A stretch of DNA of 64,000 nucleotides from an uncultured Prevotella sp. (GTDB lineage: Bacteria > Bacteroidota > Bacteroidia > Bacteroidales > Bacteroidaceae): the NCBI GenBank assembly GCA_900315955.1, contig ONBC01000004.1:1-64000 (forward strand), written 5' to 3'. Under the pieces are notes generated by a model, which was given only the letters and a program-made list of their open reading frames with translations, was not told where the DNA came from and searched no databases. Below are positions 47,142 through 55,794 of the stretch, in pieces. Numbering within the stretch: the first letter of the stretch is position 1; the number at the start of each line of letters is the position of its first letter. Both the position numbers and the translations under genes were made by a program.

Positions 47142-48368
47142 ATGATGAGGAAGTTTGTTTTCATATTTATCATAGCTTTGACATTTCTCCCGACGTGTGC
47201 GCTGAACACTTTTGCGCAGAAGAAGGAAATTAATGATGCCATCGATAAAATCAAGGCCAACAAAGACCTTGACAAGGTTGAAGCGTCTATGACGAAGTTG
47301 CTCAAAGATTCTGTCAACCGTCGCAAAGAGAAGATATGGAACCTTCTTTTCGAGTCGTTGCAGAAGCAATACAAGGCGGGAAACGAGAAACTTTATCTCA
47401 AGCAGAAGTACGACACGGCGGCCTTGTTCAATATTGCTTCGAGGATGTTTACGGCAATGACCGACTACGACAGCATCGATGCCTTACCCGACAAGAAGGG
47501 CAGGGTGAGACCTAACATGCGGAAGCAGAACGCAAGCACACTCAACACCCTTCGCCCCAATCTCTTCCACGGAGGTATCTATTTTATTGGCAAGCAGAAC
47601 TATCAGCAGGCTTATTCTCTCTTTGACCAGTATATAAGCGCAGCAGACTTGCCGATGTTCAAGTCGTACAACTATTCGTCTAAAGACAAGTTTCTGCCTG
47701 TCGCCGCTTATTGGGCCGCTTACTGTGGCTACAAGATGCATGATGCCAAGAAGGTGCTCCACAACACATATTTAGCACTCAAAGACAAGGAGCACCACGA
47801 GTCGATGATGCAGTATCTTGCGGCCACTTACATGCTTGAGAAAGACACAGCGCGGAGTGTGGAGACGTTGAAGGACGGCTTTCGTGATTATCCCAAGTCT
47901 AACTATTTCTATGCCCATCTGATGGATTATTATTCCCGTAAGGCTGATTGGAAGGAAGCAACGAGCCTTACGGAAAAAGCCTTAAAGGCCGACAGCACGA
48001 ACCTCACGGTATGGTTGGCTCACAGCACGCTGTTGATCAATACAGGTGACTATGAGCACAGCTTCTTGATTGCTGACTCACTGGTGAAGCGCGACAGTAC
48101 CATGGCGGAGGCATGGCTAAATGCCGGTCTTGCCAAATACAATCTTGGTGTGAATCTCGACAAGAGCTCTCAAACTTTCAAGCAGAAGAGGCAGCAGACG
48201 CTCAAATATTATAAAGAGGCTTTGCCTTATCTCGAGCAATATCGTAAACTTGCGCCTCAGGAGACCGACAAATGGGCGCTGCCACTCTACACAATCTATT
48301 TGAACCTTAATATGGGCAAGCAGTTTGACGAGATCGACAAGATTATCAATGGCAAGCCCAAGAACTGA
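47142..48368 (+). CDS. Exported tetratricopeptide-repeat protein
   Basis: A 408-residue protein with an N-terminal signal peptide (about 1-25, FIFIIALTFLPTCALNTFAQ) and TPR-like helix pairs along its length, clearest at about 180-345 (PKSNYFYAHLMDYYSRKADW, EATSLTEKALKADSTNLTVW, MAEAWLNAGLAKYNLG). Likely a periplasmic or envelope scaffold. I recognise no enzyme motif. The start may be ATG 47142 or 47145. The second is favoured if the message is leaderless, because the -7 box is only 4 to 7 bases upstream. Confidence 0.82.
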   Translation: MMRKFVFIFIIALTFLPTCALNTFAQKKEINDAIDKIKANKDLDKVEASMTKLLKDSVNRRKEKIWNLLFESLQKQYKAGNEKLYLKQKYDTAALFNIASRMFTAMTDYDSIDALPDKKGRVRPNMRKQNASTLNTLRPNLFHGGIYFIGKQNYQQAYSLFDQYISAADLPMFKSYNYSSKDKFLPVAAYWAAYCGYKMHDAKKVLHNTYLALKDKEHHESMMQYLAATYMLEKDTARSVETLKDGFRDYPKSNYFYAHLMDYYSRKADWKEATSLTEKALKADSTNLTVWLAHSTLLINTGDYEHSFLIADSLVKRDSTMAEAWLNAGLAKYNLGVNLDKSSQTFKQKRQQTLKYYKEALPYLEQYRKLAPQETDKWALPLYTIYLNLNMGKQFDEIDKIINGKPKN

Positions 48369-48472
48369 CGTTGCTGTCAAAGTAAGTATTAGATGATCAT
48401 TCGGAGCCTGCGAAAAGATAATTTGTTTGGTAAAAATCTTCGCATATTTTTGGGAAATACATTCATTGTTAG

Positions 48473-48480
48473 TAAATTTG
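48473..48480 (+). promoter_or_regulatory. Promoter of the WG-repeat gene operon
   Basis: TAAATTTG with TTTG at 48449-48452, spacing 20. Confidence 0.6.
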
Positions 48481-48519
48481 CAGAAAAGAATACATTAACC
48501 GTTAAAACGACTATAGTGT

Positions 48520-49173
48520 ATGGCAATTGAAGGTATTTTCCGCGATGAGATAGAGATCAGGCAGATAGACAAGTTCTTTGCCTTTGAGATGGGCCGGCAG
48601 ATCCATCGCTATATCAAGGCGCACGGTTCCTTGTCGATGCTTGAGAAGATAGAGCAGCGCATCGAGGCCCTTAGCATCCCGGAGCGTGAGAAAGGTATGG
48701 CTAAATATATCGATCTCAATCGTAAAGTCATTGAGAATCTTGACTGGCGGATGCTCATAGCCCGTGCTATGGCTAACTATTGCGACTCATACAACTATTT
48801 CCTCAAAATGGTTGCCGACGAGCAGACCATGTGTTTCTATGAGGAGCGCATGAAAGAGAAATATGTGCAGTTCCATGAGGTGTTCGAAGACAACGGCAAG
48901 TATGGCATCAAAGATGTTGACGGATCCGTTCTGCTTCATCCTGCTTATGATTTTCTGCGCACGCCCTTTGTCTATGTCGACGACCTTGTATCCATGCCTG
49001 TCATAGCCGAGAAAGACGGCAAGATGGGGCTTGTGCTTCCCGATGGCCGCGATACGGTCGTTCTTCCTTTCGATTATGACGATATCTCTTTGCGTGACGA
49101 GGAGCCTTGGTTTGAGTTGACCAAGGACGGACAGACAAAGCTCTGGAATGGCTTGGATGAGCTTGCCGACTGA
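48520..49173 (+). CDS. WG-repeat-containing hypothetical protein
   Basis: A 217-residue soluble protein. The N-terminal 120 residues are helical and unrecognised. The C-terminal part has two WG-like beta repeats (DNGKYGIKDVDGSVLLHPAY and KDGKMGLVLPDGRDTVVLPF), which usually form small beta propeller-like or stacked units of unknown ligand. It is first in a run with the phosphotransferase, PAP2 and trmO genes, 62 bases before the next start. Function unknown. Confidence 0.75.
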   Translation: MAIEGIFRDEIEIRQIDKFFAFEMGRQIHRYIKAHGSLSMLEKIEQRIEALSIPEREKGMAKYIDLNRKVIENLDWRMLIARAMANYCDSYNYFLKMVADEQTMCFYEERMKEKYVQFHEVFEDNGKYGIKDVDGSVLLHPAYDFLRTPFVYVDDLVSMPVIAEKDGKMGLVLPDGRDTVVLPFDYDDISLRDEEPWFELTKDGQTKLWNGLDELAD

Positions 49174-49235
49174 CAATTCTCAGATGGTTGGTTTTTCGGT
49201 GAAATAGAAAGTCTTGCAGTGAAAAAGGAATAGGT

Positions 49236-51071
49236 GTGAAAAAGAAAATATGGTTATTGGTGCTCACCTTCTTGATGTGGACACTGATATTTGTCTTGCA
49301 AAAACCTGTTTTTCTGCTTGTCTATGGCGGCATGGCGCAGGTGTTCCAGGTGATCTCCCACGGCCTCTCCTTAGACCTGTCATTGTCGGGCTATCTCTCC
49401 GTCATCCCCGCCCTTGTGCTGCTCATCAGCAGTCTTCCGCTGCGACAGCTCCACAGTATCCGTGCCAGTCGTATTCTGATGGCTGTCGTCGGAGGCTGGA
49501 CGCTGATTGGCGCCGTAGTCGTTGCCCTCGCCTTTGTTGCCAACATCGCGCTTTACGGCTATTGGGGATTCCCTCTCGATTCTACTCCGCTCTTCTTCCT
49601 TTTCTCCTCACCCTCGGCAGCGATGGCGAGCATAGAATGGTGGCAAGGCCTGTTTGGCCTATTTGCCATAGCGGTAGTCGTGGTTTTTATCCTCTTGCTT
49701 TTCCATTTGCTCTGGCGCAAGTGGGGTGGGGATGTTTTTACATTTAGAACCGGCCGATGGCAATGGCTTCCGATGCTTATCCTCACGGCGCTACTCTTTC
49801 TCCCTATCCGGGGTGGGGTGACGGTGTCGACCATGAACACCGGTGAAGCTTATTTCTCCGCTGTGCAGGAGTTGAATCATGCTGCTGTCAATCCGTTGTT
49901 CTCTTTCATGGAGAGCGTCAGCCGCAACCAAGATTTCGCCTCGCAGTACCGCTTTATGGATGACAAGGAAGCGCGCAGAATCTATCATCACCTTTACAAT
50001 ACGCCATCCACCGACAGCATCCGTTATGTTCTTCGTCCCGGGGTGAAGCGTCCCAACATCTTCATCATCGTCATGGAGAGCTTTTCTGATACCTTGACGC
50101 ATGTCCCGGGTGTCACTCCTAATCTCAATCAACTGAAGCGCGAGGGTCTTTATTTCTCACGGTTCTACGCCAACAGTTTCCGTACCGACCGCGGGCTGTT
50201 ATCGGTGCTGCAGGGTTATCCGTCGCCCGCTACGGTGAGCTTGATGAAATATCCGAAGAAGACGGCAAACATGCCTTCCATCGCTGCGCATTTGGAGAAA
50301 GCCGGCTACGAAGCATCTTATTATTATGGTGGTGATGCCGACTTCACGAACATGCGCTCTTTTTTAATCAATCAGGGTTTCCGAAAGATCACGTCGGATG
50401 TCGACTTTCCTGTGGGCGAGCGACTGAGCAAATGGGGAGTACCCGACCATTTGTTGTTCAGGCGCGCAGAGAAAGAGATTCTGTCCTGGCCGGCCGACGG
50501 CAAACCTCGTCTGACCGTTATCCAGACATCGAGCTCTCATGAGCCTTTCGATGTGCCGTACCATCGGCTGAATGACAAGATTCTCAATGCCTTTGCTTAT
50601 TCAGACAGTTGTGTAGGAGGATTCGTGAAGTCGTTGCGCAAGAGCCGGTTGTGGAACAACAGTATCGTTATCATGGTGCCCGATCATTTAGGGGCGTGGC
50701 CGCAGCATGCCGATAATTTCAAGCCATGGCGCTATCATATTCCGTTAATTTGGGTTGGAGGTGCCCTTCGTCAGCCCATGGTCATCAAGACGTTAGGCTC
50801 TCAGCAGGACATTGCCGCCACGTTGCTTTCACAGTTGGGCATTGAGCATAGGGACCTGGTCTTCAGTAAGGACATGTTCAACCCTTCTGTCCCTCATTTT
50901 GCTTTCTTCCTTCCCGACGATGGCATTGGGATGATTACTGAAGACAATGAATTGCTTTATGATAATAAGTTGAAAAAGACAGTTTACGATACCGGCAAGA
51001 AGAAAGGCAATAATCTCAAAGAAGCACAGGCGCTTCTTCAGGTGTTGTTTGATGATATATCGAAAAGGTAA
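49236..51071 (+). CDS. LtaS-type membrane phosphotransferase (sulfatase fold)
   Basis: A 611-residue inner-membrane enzyme with five hydrophobic helices (to about residue 192) and a periplasmic alkaline-phosphatase/sulfatase domain. The metal-site Glu281 (IIVMESFSDT) and Thr317 (SFRTDRGLLS) match the LtaS/MdoB metal ligand and nucleophile, with PDHLGAW and SSHEPF further on. Family members transfer glycerol phosphate or similar groups from phospholipids to glycans. Starts with GTG at 49236. Bacteroidetes do not make lipoteichoic acid, so the acceptor is probably a periplasmic glucan, lipid A or a surface polysaccharide. This is uncertain. Confidence 0.88.
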   Translation: MKKKIWLLVLTFLMWTLIFVLQKPVFLLVYGGMAQVFQVISHGLSLDLSLSGYLSVIPALVLLISSLPLRQLHSIRASRILMAVVGGWTLIGAVVVALAFVANIALYGYWGFPLDSTPLFFLFSSPSAAMASIEWWQGLFGLFAIAVVVVFILLLFHLLWRKWGGDVFTFRTGRWQWLPMLILTALLFLPIRGGVTVSTMNTGEAYFSAVQELNHAAVNPLFSFMESVSRNQDFASQYRFMDDKEARRIYHHLYNTPSTDSIRYVLRPGVKRPNIFIIVMESFSDTLTHVPGVTPNLNQLKREGLYFSRFYANSFRTDRGLLSVLQGYPSPATVSLMKYPKKTANMPSIAAHLEKAGYEASYYYGGDADFTNMRSFLINQGFRKITSDVDFPVGERLSKWGVPDHLLFRRAEKEILSWPADGKPRLTVIQTSSSHEPFDVPYHRLNDKILNAFAYSDSCVGGFVKSLRKSRLWNNSIVIMVPDHLGAWPQHADNFKPWRYHIPLIWVGGALRQPMVIKTLGSQQDIAATLLSQLGIEHRDLVFSKDMFNPSVPHFAFFLPDDGIGMITEDNELLYDNKLKKTVYDTGKKKGNNLKEAQALLQVLFDDISKR

Positions 51072-51086
51072 TAAATAAAGGAAAGA

Positions 51087-51791
51087 ATGTTCGTTTCGCT
51101 TTTGCTTACATCGCTGTTGCAGACGCTCGAAAAATGGGATACCACCATTACTTTAGCTATCAATGGCTTCCATTGTGGATATCTTGATAACTTCATGATG
51201 ATGTATTCGGGCAGGTTTATTTGGATCCCGTTGTACGTGAGCTTAGTTATCATCATGTTTCGCAACTTCCCACGGAAAGCGGTGATCTACTGTCTTCTTT
51301 TTACGGTCTTGCTCGTTACCTTGTGTGATCAGACGGCCTCTTCCGTTCTTCGCCCCATGTTTGGCCGGTTGCGTCCCGCTAATTTAGATAACCCTATCTC
51401 ATCCTTGGTTCACATCGTGGACGGTTATCGGGGTGGCAGACATGGTTTCCCGTCTGCTCATTCGGCGAATGGATGGGGAACTTTTCTTTTTATGACTTAT
51501 GTCTTTAGGCGACGCGTACTCTCCATCACGTTAGCTGTATGGGCTTTTCTGATGTGCTGGTCGCGTATCTATTTAGGCGTGCACTATTTTGGTGACATTG
51601 TCTTTGGTATGATCGTAGGGTTTATCACAGCAAGCCTGGTCTATTATGTCTTCCAGCACATGCTCCGGCAGTCGGTGCATTCTTTGAAACCGAAGGATGA
51701 TTCCTGCAAGCTCTATTTCCCGGCCGGAGTTTGCCATATCGAGACAGCGTTGATACTCATCCTTGCCTTCTTCACCCGGTTCTCATTCTGA
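51087..51791 (+). CDS. PAP2-family membrane phosphatase
   Basis: A 234-residue integral-membrane phosphatase of the PAP2 superfamily (lipid phosphatases, undecaprenyl-pyrophosphatases, LpxE). The motifs are R89-x6-R96-P97 (Arg instead of the usual leading Lys), P122-S-A-H125 and S159-R-x5-H166-x3-D170, so the catalytic His pair is present. Five to six membrane helices. Directly after the LtaS-type gene (15 bases), which suggests it handles a lipid product of that enzyme, such as diacylglycerol phosphate or undecaprenyl diphosphate. Confidence 0.9.
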   Translation: MFVSLLLTSLLQTLEKWDTTITLAINGFHCGYLDNFMMMYSGRFIWIPLYVSLVIIMFRNFPRKAVIYCLLFTVLLVTLCDQTASSVLRPMFGRLRPANLDNPISSLVHIVDGYRGGRHGFPSAHSANGWGTFLFMTYVFRRRVLSITLAVWAFLMCWSRIYLGVHYFGDIVFGMIVGFITASLVYYVFQHMLRQSVHSLKPKDDSCKLYFPAGVCHIETALILILAFFTRFSF

Positions 51792-51802
51792 AAGTCGTAC
51801 GC

Positions 51803-52477
51803 ATGGATATTCAGCCAGTAGCCATTTTCCACTCCCCATTCAGTTCAAAGTTCGGTATTCCTAAACAAAGCGGACTCGTTGAAGACCTTGAAGGCACGGT
51901 CGTCTTTACGGATCCTTACCGTTCCGCAGACGCGTTGAGAGGTATCGAGTGCTTCGATTATCTGTGGCTCATCTGGGCTTTCAGTGCCAATAAGCATGCT
52001 GCTCACGGGCTCACCGTCCGACCGCCGCTCTTGGGAGGCAATACGCGGCTCGGAGTCTTTGCTACGCGCTCCCCGTTCCGACCTAATCCGATAGGCCTTT
52101 CATCCGTGCGTCTGAAAAGCGTGGAGTGGGAGACAAGTCAGGGGCCGGTGCTTCATGTGCTTGGAGCCGACTTGATGGATGGCACTCCGATCTATGATAT
52201 CAAGCCCTATGTCACTTATGCCGACTGCCATCCGGGGGCGAAGTCGGGATTTGTTGATCAGCACCCCATCGAGCGCTTGAATGTCAACATCCCAAAGGCT
52301 CTTGCCCAAGTCTTAGGCGAGCAGCAGACGGAAGCCTTGCGTAAGGTTCTTGAGCTCGATCCGCGGCCGCATTATCAGCACGACCCCAACCGAGTGTATG
52401 GCATGCCTTTCGGTGGTAGGGATATTCATTTCAAGGTTGATGAAGACTCCAATCTTTGGGTCTTGTTCAATCCATAG
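51803..52477 (+). CDS. trmO: tRNA (N6-threonylcarbamoyladenosine37-N6)-methyltransferase TrmO
   Basis: A 224-residue enzyme of the UPF0066/YaeB family that methylates t6A37 of threonine tRNA. The family blocks are IFHSPFSSKFGIPKQSGL, LGVFATRSPFRPNPIGLSSV and GADLMDGTPIYDIKPYV, with a C-terminal DPRPHYQHDPNRVYG region. The ATG at 51803 is 11 bases after the PAP2 stop. An earlier in-frame start would overlap that gene. It ends the operon. Confidence 0.93.
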   Translation: MDIQPVAIFHSPFSSKFGIPKQSGLVEDLEGTVVFTDPYRSADALRGIECFDYLWLIWAFSANKHAAHGLTVRPPLLGGNTRLGVFATRSPFRPNPIGLSSVRLKSVEWETSQGPVLHVLGADLMDGTPIYDIKPYVTYADCHPGAKSGFVDQHPIERLNVNIPKALAQVLGEQQTEALRKVLELDPRPHYQHDPNRVYGMPFGGRDIHFKVDEDSNLWVLFNP

Positions 52478-52543
52478 CCACGTATGCGCTGATTAACAAG
52501 AAGACAAGATTGCCTTCAACGTGAGCCTGCCTTTTAATGATAC

Positions 52544-52574
52544 AAAAAAAAGAGGTGTCTTGTCCAGACACCTC
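52544..52574 (-). terminator. Terminator of tRNA-Lys
   Basis: The 9-bp stem GAGGTGTCT/AGACACCTC is followed on the minus strand by T8. It starts just past the tRNA 3' end and may also serve trmO from the other side. Confidence 0.85.
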
Positions 52575-52580
52575 GTCAAG

Positions 52581-52653
52581 TGACTCGCATGGGGTTCGAA
52601 CCCATGACCCCAACATTAAAAGTGTTGTGCTCTACCAACTGAGCTAGCGAGTC
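52581..52653 (-). tRNA. tRNA-Lys(TTT)
   Basis: A 73-base tRNA. Acceptor arms GACTCGC/GCGAGTC, D arm GCTC/GAGC, anticodon loop CTTTTAA giving TTT, and T arm ATGGG/CCCAT with TTCGAAC. Discriminator A, no encoded CCA. Confidence 0.97.
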
Positions 52654-52701
52654 AATCAAAATATATTTAAGAGGAAGAGCCTCTCTTTTGTTTTGCGTGT
52701 G

Positions 52702-52709
52702 CAAAGGTA
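52702..52709 (-). promoter_or_regulatory. Promoter of tRNA-Lys
   Basis: Minus-strand TACCTTTG, identical to the tRNA-Ser box. A 5-bp leader hairpin (52670-52674 with 52680-52684) lies between it and the tRNA. Confidence 0.6.
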
Positions 52710-52834
52710 GTAACTTTTTTTTTATTGGCCAAATATTATTTGATATTTCTTTTGAGTTCCTGCCAAAAAGGTGTTGAGAATTTTATGAAAGTGGTTTTGG
52801 AGATGCGCTGATAGGTTGCTCCAGATTTCACATT

Positions 52835-52856
52835 GACACGTATGAGGCAGGATCGC
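52835..52856. repeat. Single monomer related to the 22-bp array at 10897
   Basis: Twenty of 22 bases match the reverse complement of the unit at 10897-11006. It lies in the otherwise featureless spacer of about 430 bases between tRNA-Lys and clpC. Confidence 0.8.
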
Positions 52857-53019
52857 AAGACGGTGATATGCCGGAAACGGATAACATTAAGGTGAGTTTT
52901 GACCTCGGTTCTATTTACTTTCTTTATTGAGACCGTGGCTTAAAATTGATGCGAAATTATATTTTTGATGTAGATTGCACTTTTTTGGCACAATCCTTGC
53001 TTATTGGATAGGAAAAGCG

Positions 53020-53027
53020 TAAATTTG
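53020..53027 (+). promoter_or_regulatory. Promoter of clpC
   Basis: TAAATTTG with TTG at 52997-52999, spacing 20, about 62 bases before the ATG. Confidence 0.6.
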
Positions 53028-53088
53028 CAACAAAGATAAAGACGTCTTCATAAAAAGGCGCCTCTAATAAAAGAAAGGAAGACAATAC

Positions 53089-55645
53089 ATGACCAGTCAG
53101 TTTTCACCAAAAGTATCTGAGATCCTTGCTTTCAGCAGGGAAGAGGCGACACGCCTGGCCAGCAGTTCACCTCTTGCTCGGCATTCTCCGTGAGAAGAAC
53201 TCCCCGGTGCTCGATTTGTTCAAGCAGCTCAGTATCAACACACAAACTGTCAAAGAAGAATTGGAAGAGAAGGTTCGTGAGGACGAGCTTAGTGAGCCCA
53301 TTCAGACCAGTGAGCTCGTTCTTAATACGCAAGCAAGCAATATTCTGAAACTTGCTGTGCTCGAAGCGCGTATCCAGCATACACAGATGGTGGATGTGCA
53401 GCATCTTCTGCTCGCTATCCTCCACGACCAGGTGGACAATGGCGCCAAGGAAGTATTAGAGATGAACAATCTCGACTACGAGACAGCCCTCAAGATGCTT
53501 CGTAAACCTGCTACCAAGGATGGCATTGGCCTGTCCGATGAAGAGGAAGAAGACTTTGAGGAGGATGGCTCGATGGGCGCTGCCAAGCAGGGAAGCAATC
53601 GCCGGCAAGCAACAGCCACACAGCCTCAGGGCAACGGTAAGACACCGGTGCTCGACAACTTCTCTACCGACCTCACACGTGCGGCTGCCGAGGGCAAGCT
53701 CGACCCCGTTGTTGGCAGGGAGAAAGAGATTCAGCGCGTCATCGAGATTCTCGGACGCCGAAAGAAGAACAACCCCATCCTTATCGGTGAACCGGGTGTG
53801 GGCAAGAGTGCTATTGTCGAAGGCCTGGCACAGCTCATCGCCGGTCATAAGACATCGCCGATGCTCTTCAATCGCCGCGTGGTAAGTCTCGACATGACCG
53901 CCATTGTGGCAGGCACGAAATACCGTGGACAGTTTGAGGAGCGTATCCGCGCCTTGCTCAAGGAGCTGGAGAACAACCCTAACATCATCGTCTTCATCGA
54001 TGAGATTCATACTATCATCGGTGCCGGTTCAACCCCGGGCAGCATGGATGCCGCCAACATCATGAAACCGGCGCTTGCACGCGGCACGATACAGTGCATC
54101 GGTGCCACGACCGTAGACGAATACCGCAACTCTATCGAGAAGGACGGAGCTTTGGAGCGTCGTTTCCAGAAAGTTCTCGTTGAGCCGACGACGAAGGACG
54201 AGACGCTTCAGATCTTAGAGAACATTAAGGAACGTTACGAGGATCATCATCACGTGACTTATACTGACGACTCTCTGAAGGAAGCCGTGCGTCTCGCTGA
54301 CCGTTACATCACCGACCGTTTCATGCCTGACAAGGCTATCGACATCATCGATGAGGTGGGCTCGCGCGTCCATCTGAAGAACGCTAAGGTGCCGCAGGAG
54401 ATCACCGATAAGGAGAAGGATATCGAGGACATCAAGCGTAAGAAGCAGGATGCCGTCGGCGCGCAGAACTTCGAGCTCGCCGCCAACTACCGTGACCGTC
54501 AGACAGAATTGGAGCAGGAGCTTCGTCTCCTGCAGCAAAAATGGCAGAAGGGCGAGGCTGAAACGCGACAAACTGTCACAGAGAAGGAAATTGCCGATGT
54601 CGTGTCGATGATGACTGGCATTCCGGTGCAGCGCATGGCTGAGGCTGAGGGCAAGCGCCTTCGCAATATGGGTACGGAGCTGAAGCAGCTTGTCATCGGC
54701 CAGGACAGTGCCATCGACAAGATGGTGAAAGCCATCCAGCGAAACCGCGTCGGACTGAAAGATCCTAATCATCCTATCGGCGCGTTCATGTTCCTCGGGC
54801 CTACGGGTGTAGGTAAGACCTATCTTGCCAAGCGCCTCGCAGAGAAGATGTTCGGCGCACAGGATGCCCTTATCCGCATCGACATGAGCGAATATACCGA
54901 GAGCTTCAATGTCTCCCGGCTCATCGGCGCGCCTCCGGGGTATGTCGGTTATGAGGAGGGCGGACAGCTCACCGAGCAGGTGCGCCGTCATCCTTACTCC
55001 ATCGTGCTTCTCGATGAGATAGAGAAAGCGCATGGCAATGTCTTCAACCTCTTGCTGCAGGTGCTCGACGAGGGTCGTCTGACCGATGGTAACGGGCGCT
55101 TGGTCGACTTCCGCAACACGGTCATCATCATGACTTCCAATGCGGGCACACGCCAGCTCAAGGAGTTCAGCCGTGGGGTAGGATTCAATGCGGGCGGCAT
55201 CACGAATGCGGCCAACATGGACAGCAAGGACAAGCAGTATGCCCGTTCCATCATCCAGAAGAGTCTCGCGAAGCAGTTCTCTCCCGAGTTCCTTAACCGG
55301 CTCGACGAGATCATCACCTTCGACCAGCTCGACCTCACGTCGATCAAGAAGATTATCGACATTGAGCTCAAAGGACTCTACAAGCGTGTCGCTGACCTTG
55401 GCTTTACCATCACGCTCAGCGACAAGGCGAAAGAGTTTGTTGCCACCAAGGGTTACGATGTACAGTTTGGTGCCCGTCCGTTGAAGCGTGCTATCCAGAC
55501 TTATATCGAGGACGGTCTGTCTGAGATCATCCTTTCGGAGGAGGCTAAGCCGGGCGACACAATTGTCATCGACAAGGCTGACGACAAGGAGAAGCTGACC
55601 TTCAGCGTACCCAAAGCGGCGCTGGAAGAAAAGACAAACGAATAA
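53089..55645 (+). pseudogene. clpC: ClpC/ClpB-type AAA+ chaperone gene with an N-domain frameshift
   Basis: From the ATG at 53089 the frame reads MTSQFSPKVSEILAFSREEA then TRLASS, a normal ClpC start, but meets a TGA soon after the junction at about 53166. From 53168 the next frame carries on with HLLLGILREKNSPVLDLFKQ and continues intact for about 825 codons to 55645. The usual VGPE before HLLLG is missing, so a short deletion of 3n+2 bases (for example 11 or 14) with frameshift is the simplest reading. The rest is complete: a UVR-like middle domain, two AAA+ modules with GEPGVGKS and GPTGVGKT, and the C-terminal domain. If real, only a product lacking the first part of the N domain could be made, from a later start. 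A sequencing or assembly error is possible. Confidence 0.8.
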
Positions 55646-55651
55646 TAATAA

Positions 55652-55779
55652 GAAGCCCGGAAGTTCAGAAGTCCGGAAGTCCAGTCATATGCTAAAGCGT
55701 GTAGTGGACTTCCGGACTTCTTAAATTCCGCACTTCCGAACTTCTGAACTTCTGAACTTCCGAACTTCCGAACTTCTGA
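55652..55779. repeat. Palindromic GAAGTCCGGAAGT repeat, copy 3
   Basis: The 16-bp perfect arm 55668-55683 pairs with 55705-55720. The loop is shorter than in copies 1 and 2 and lacks the CTGG-AATCAGG core. A tail of about six alternating CGAACTTC/TGAACTTC units (to 55779) extends one side. It lies between clpC and the radical SAM gene and may end clpC transcription. Confidence 0.85.
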
Positions 55780-55794
55780 TACTATAAACCATTC

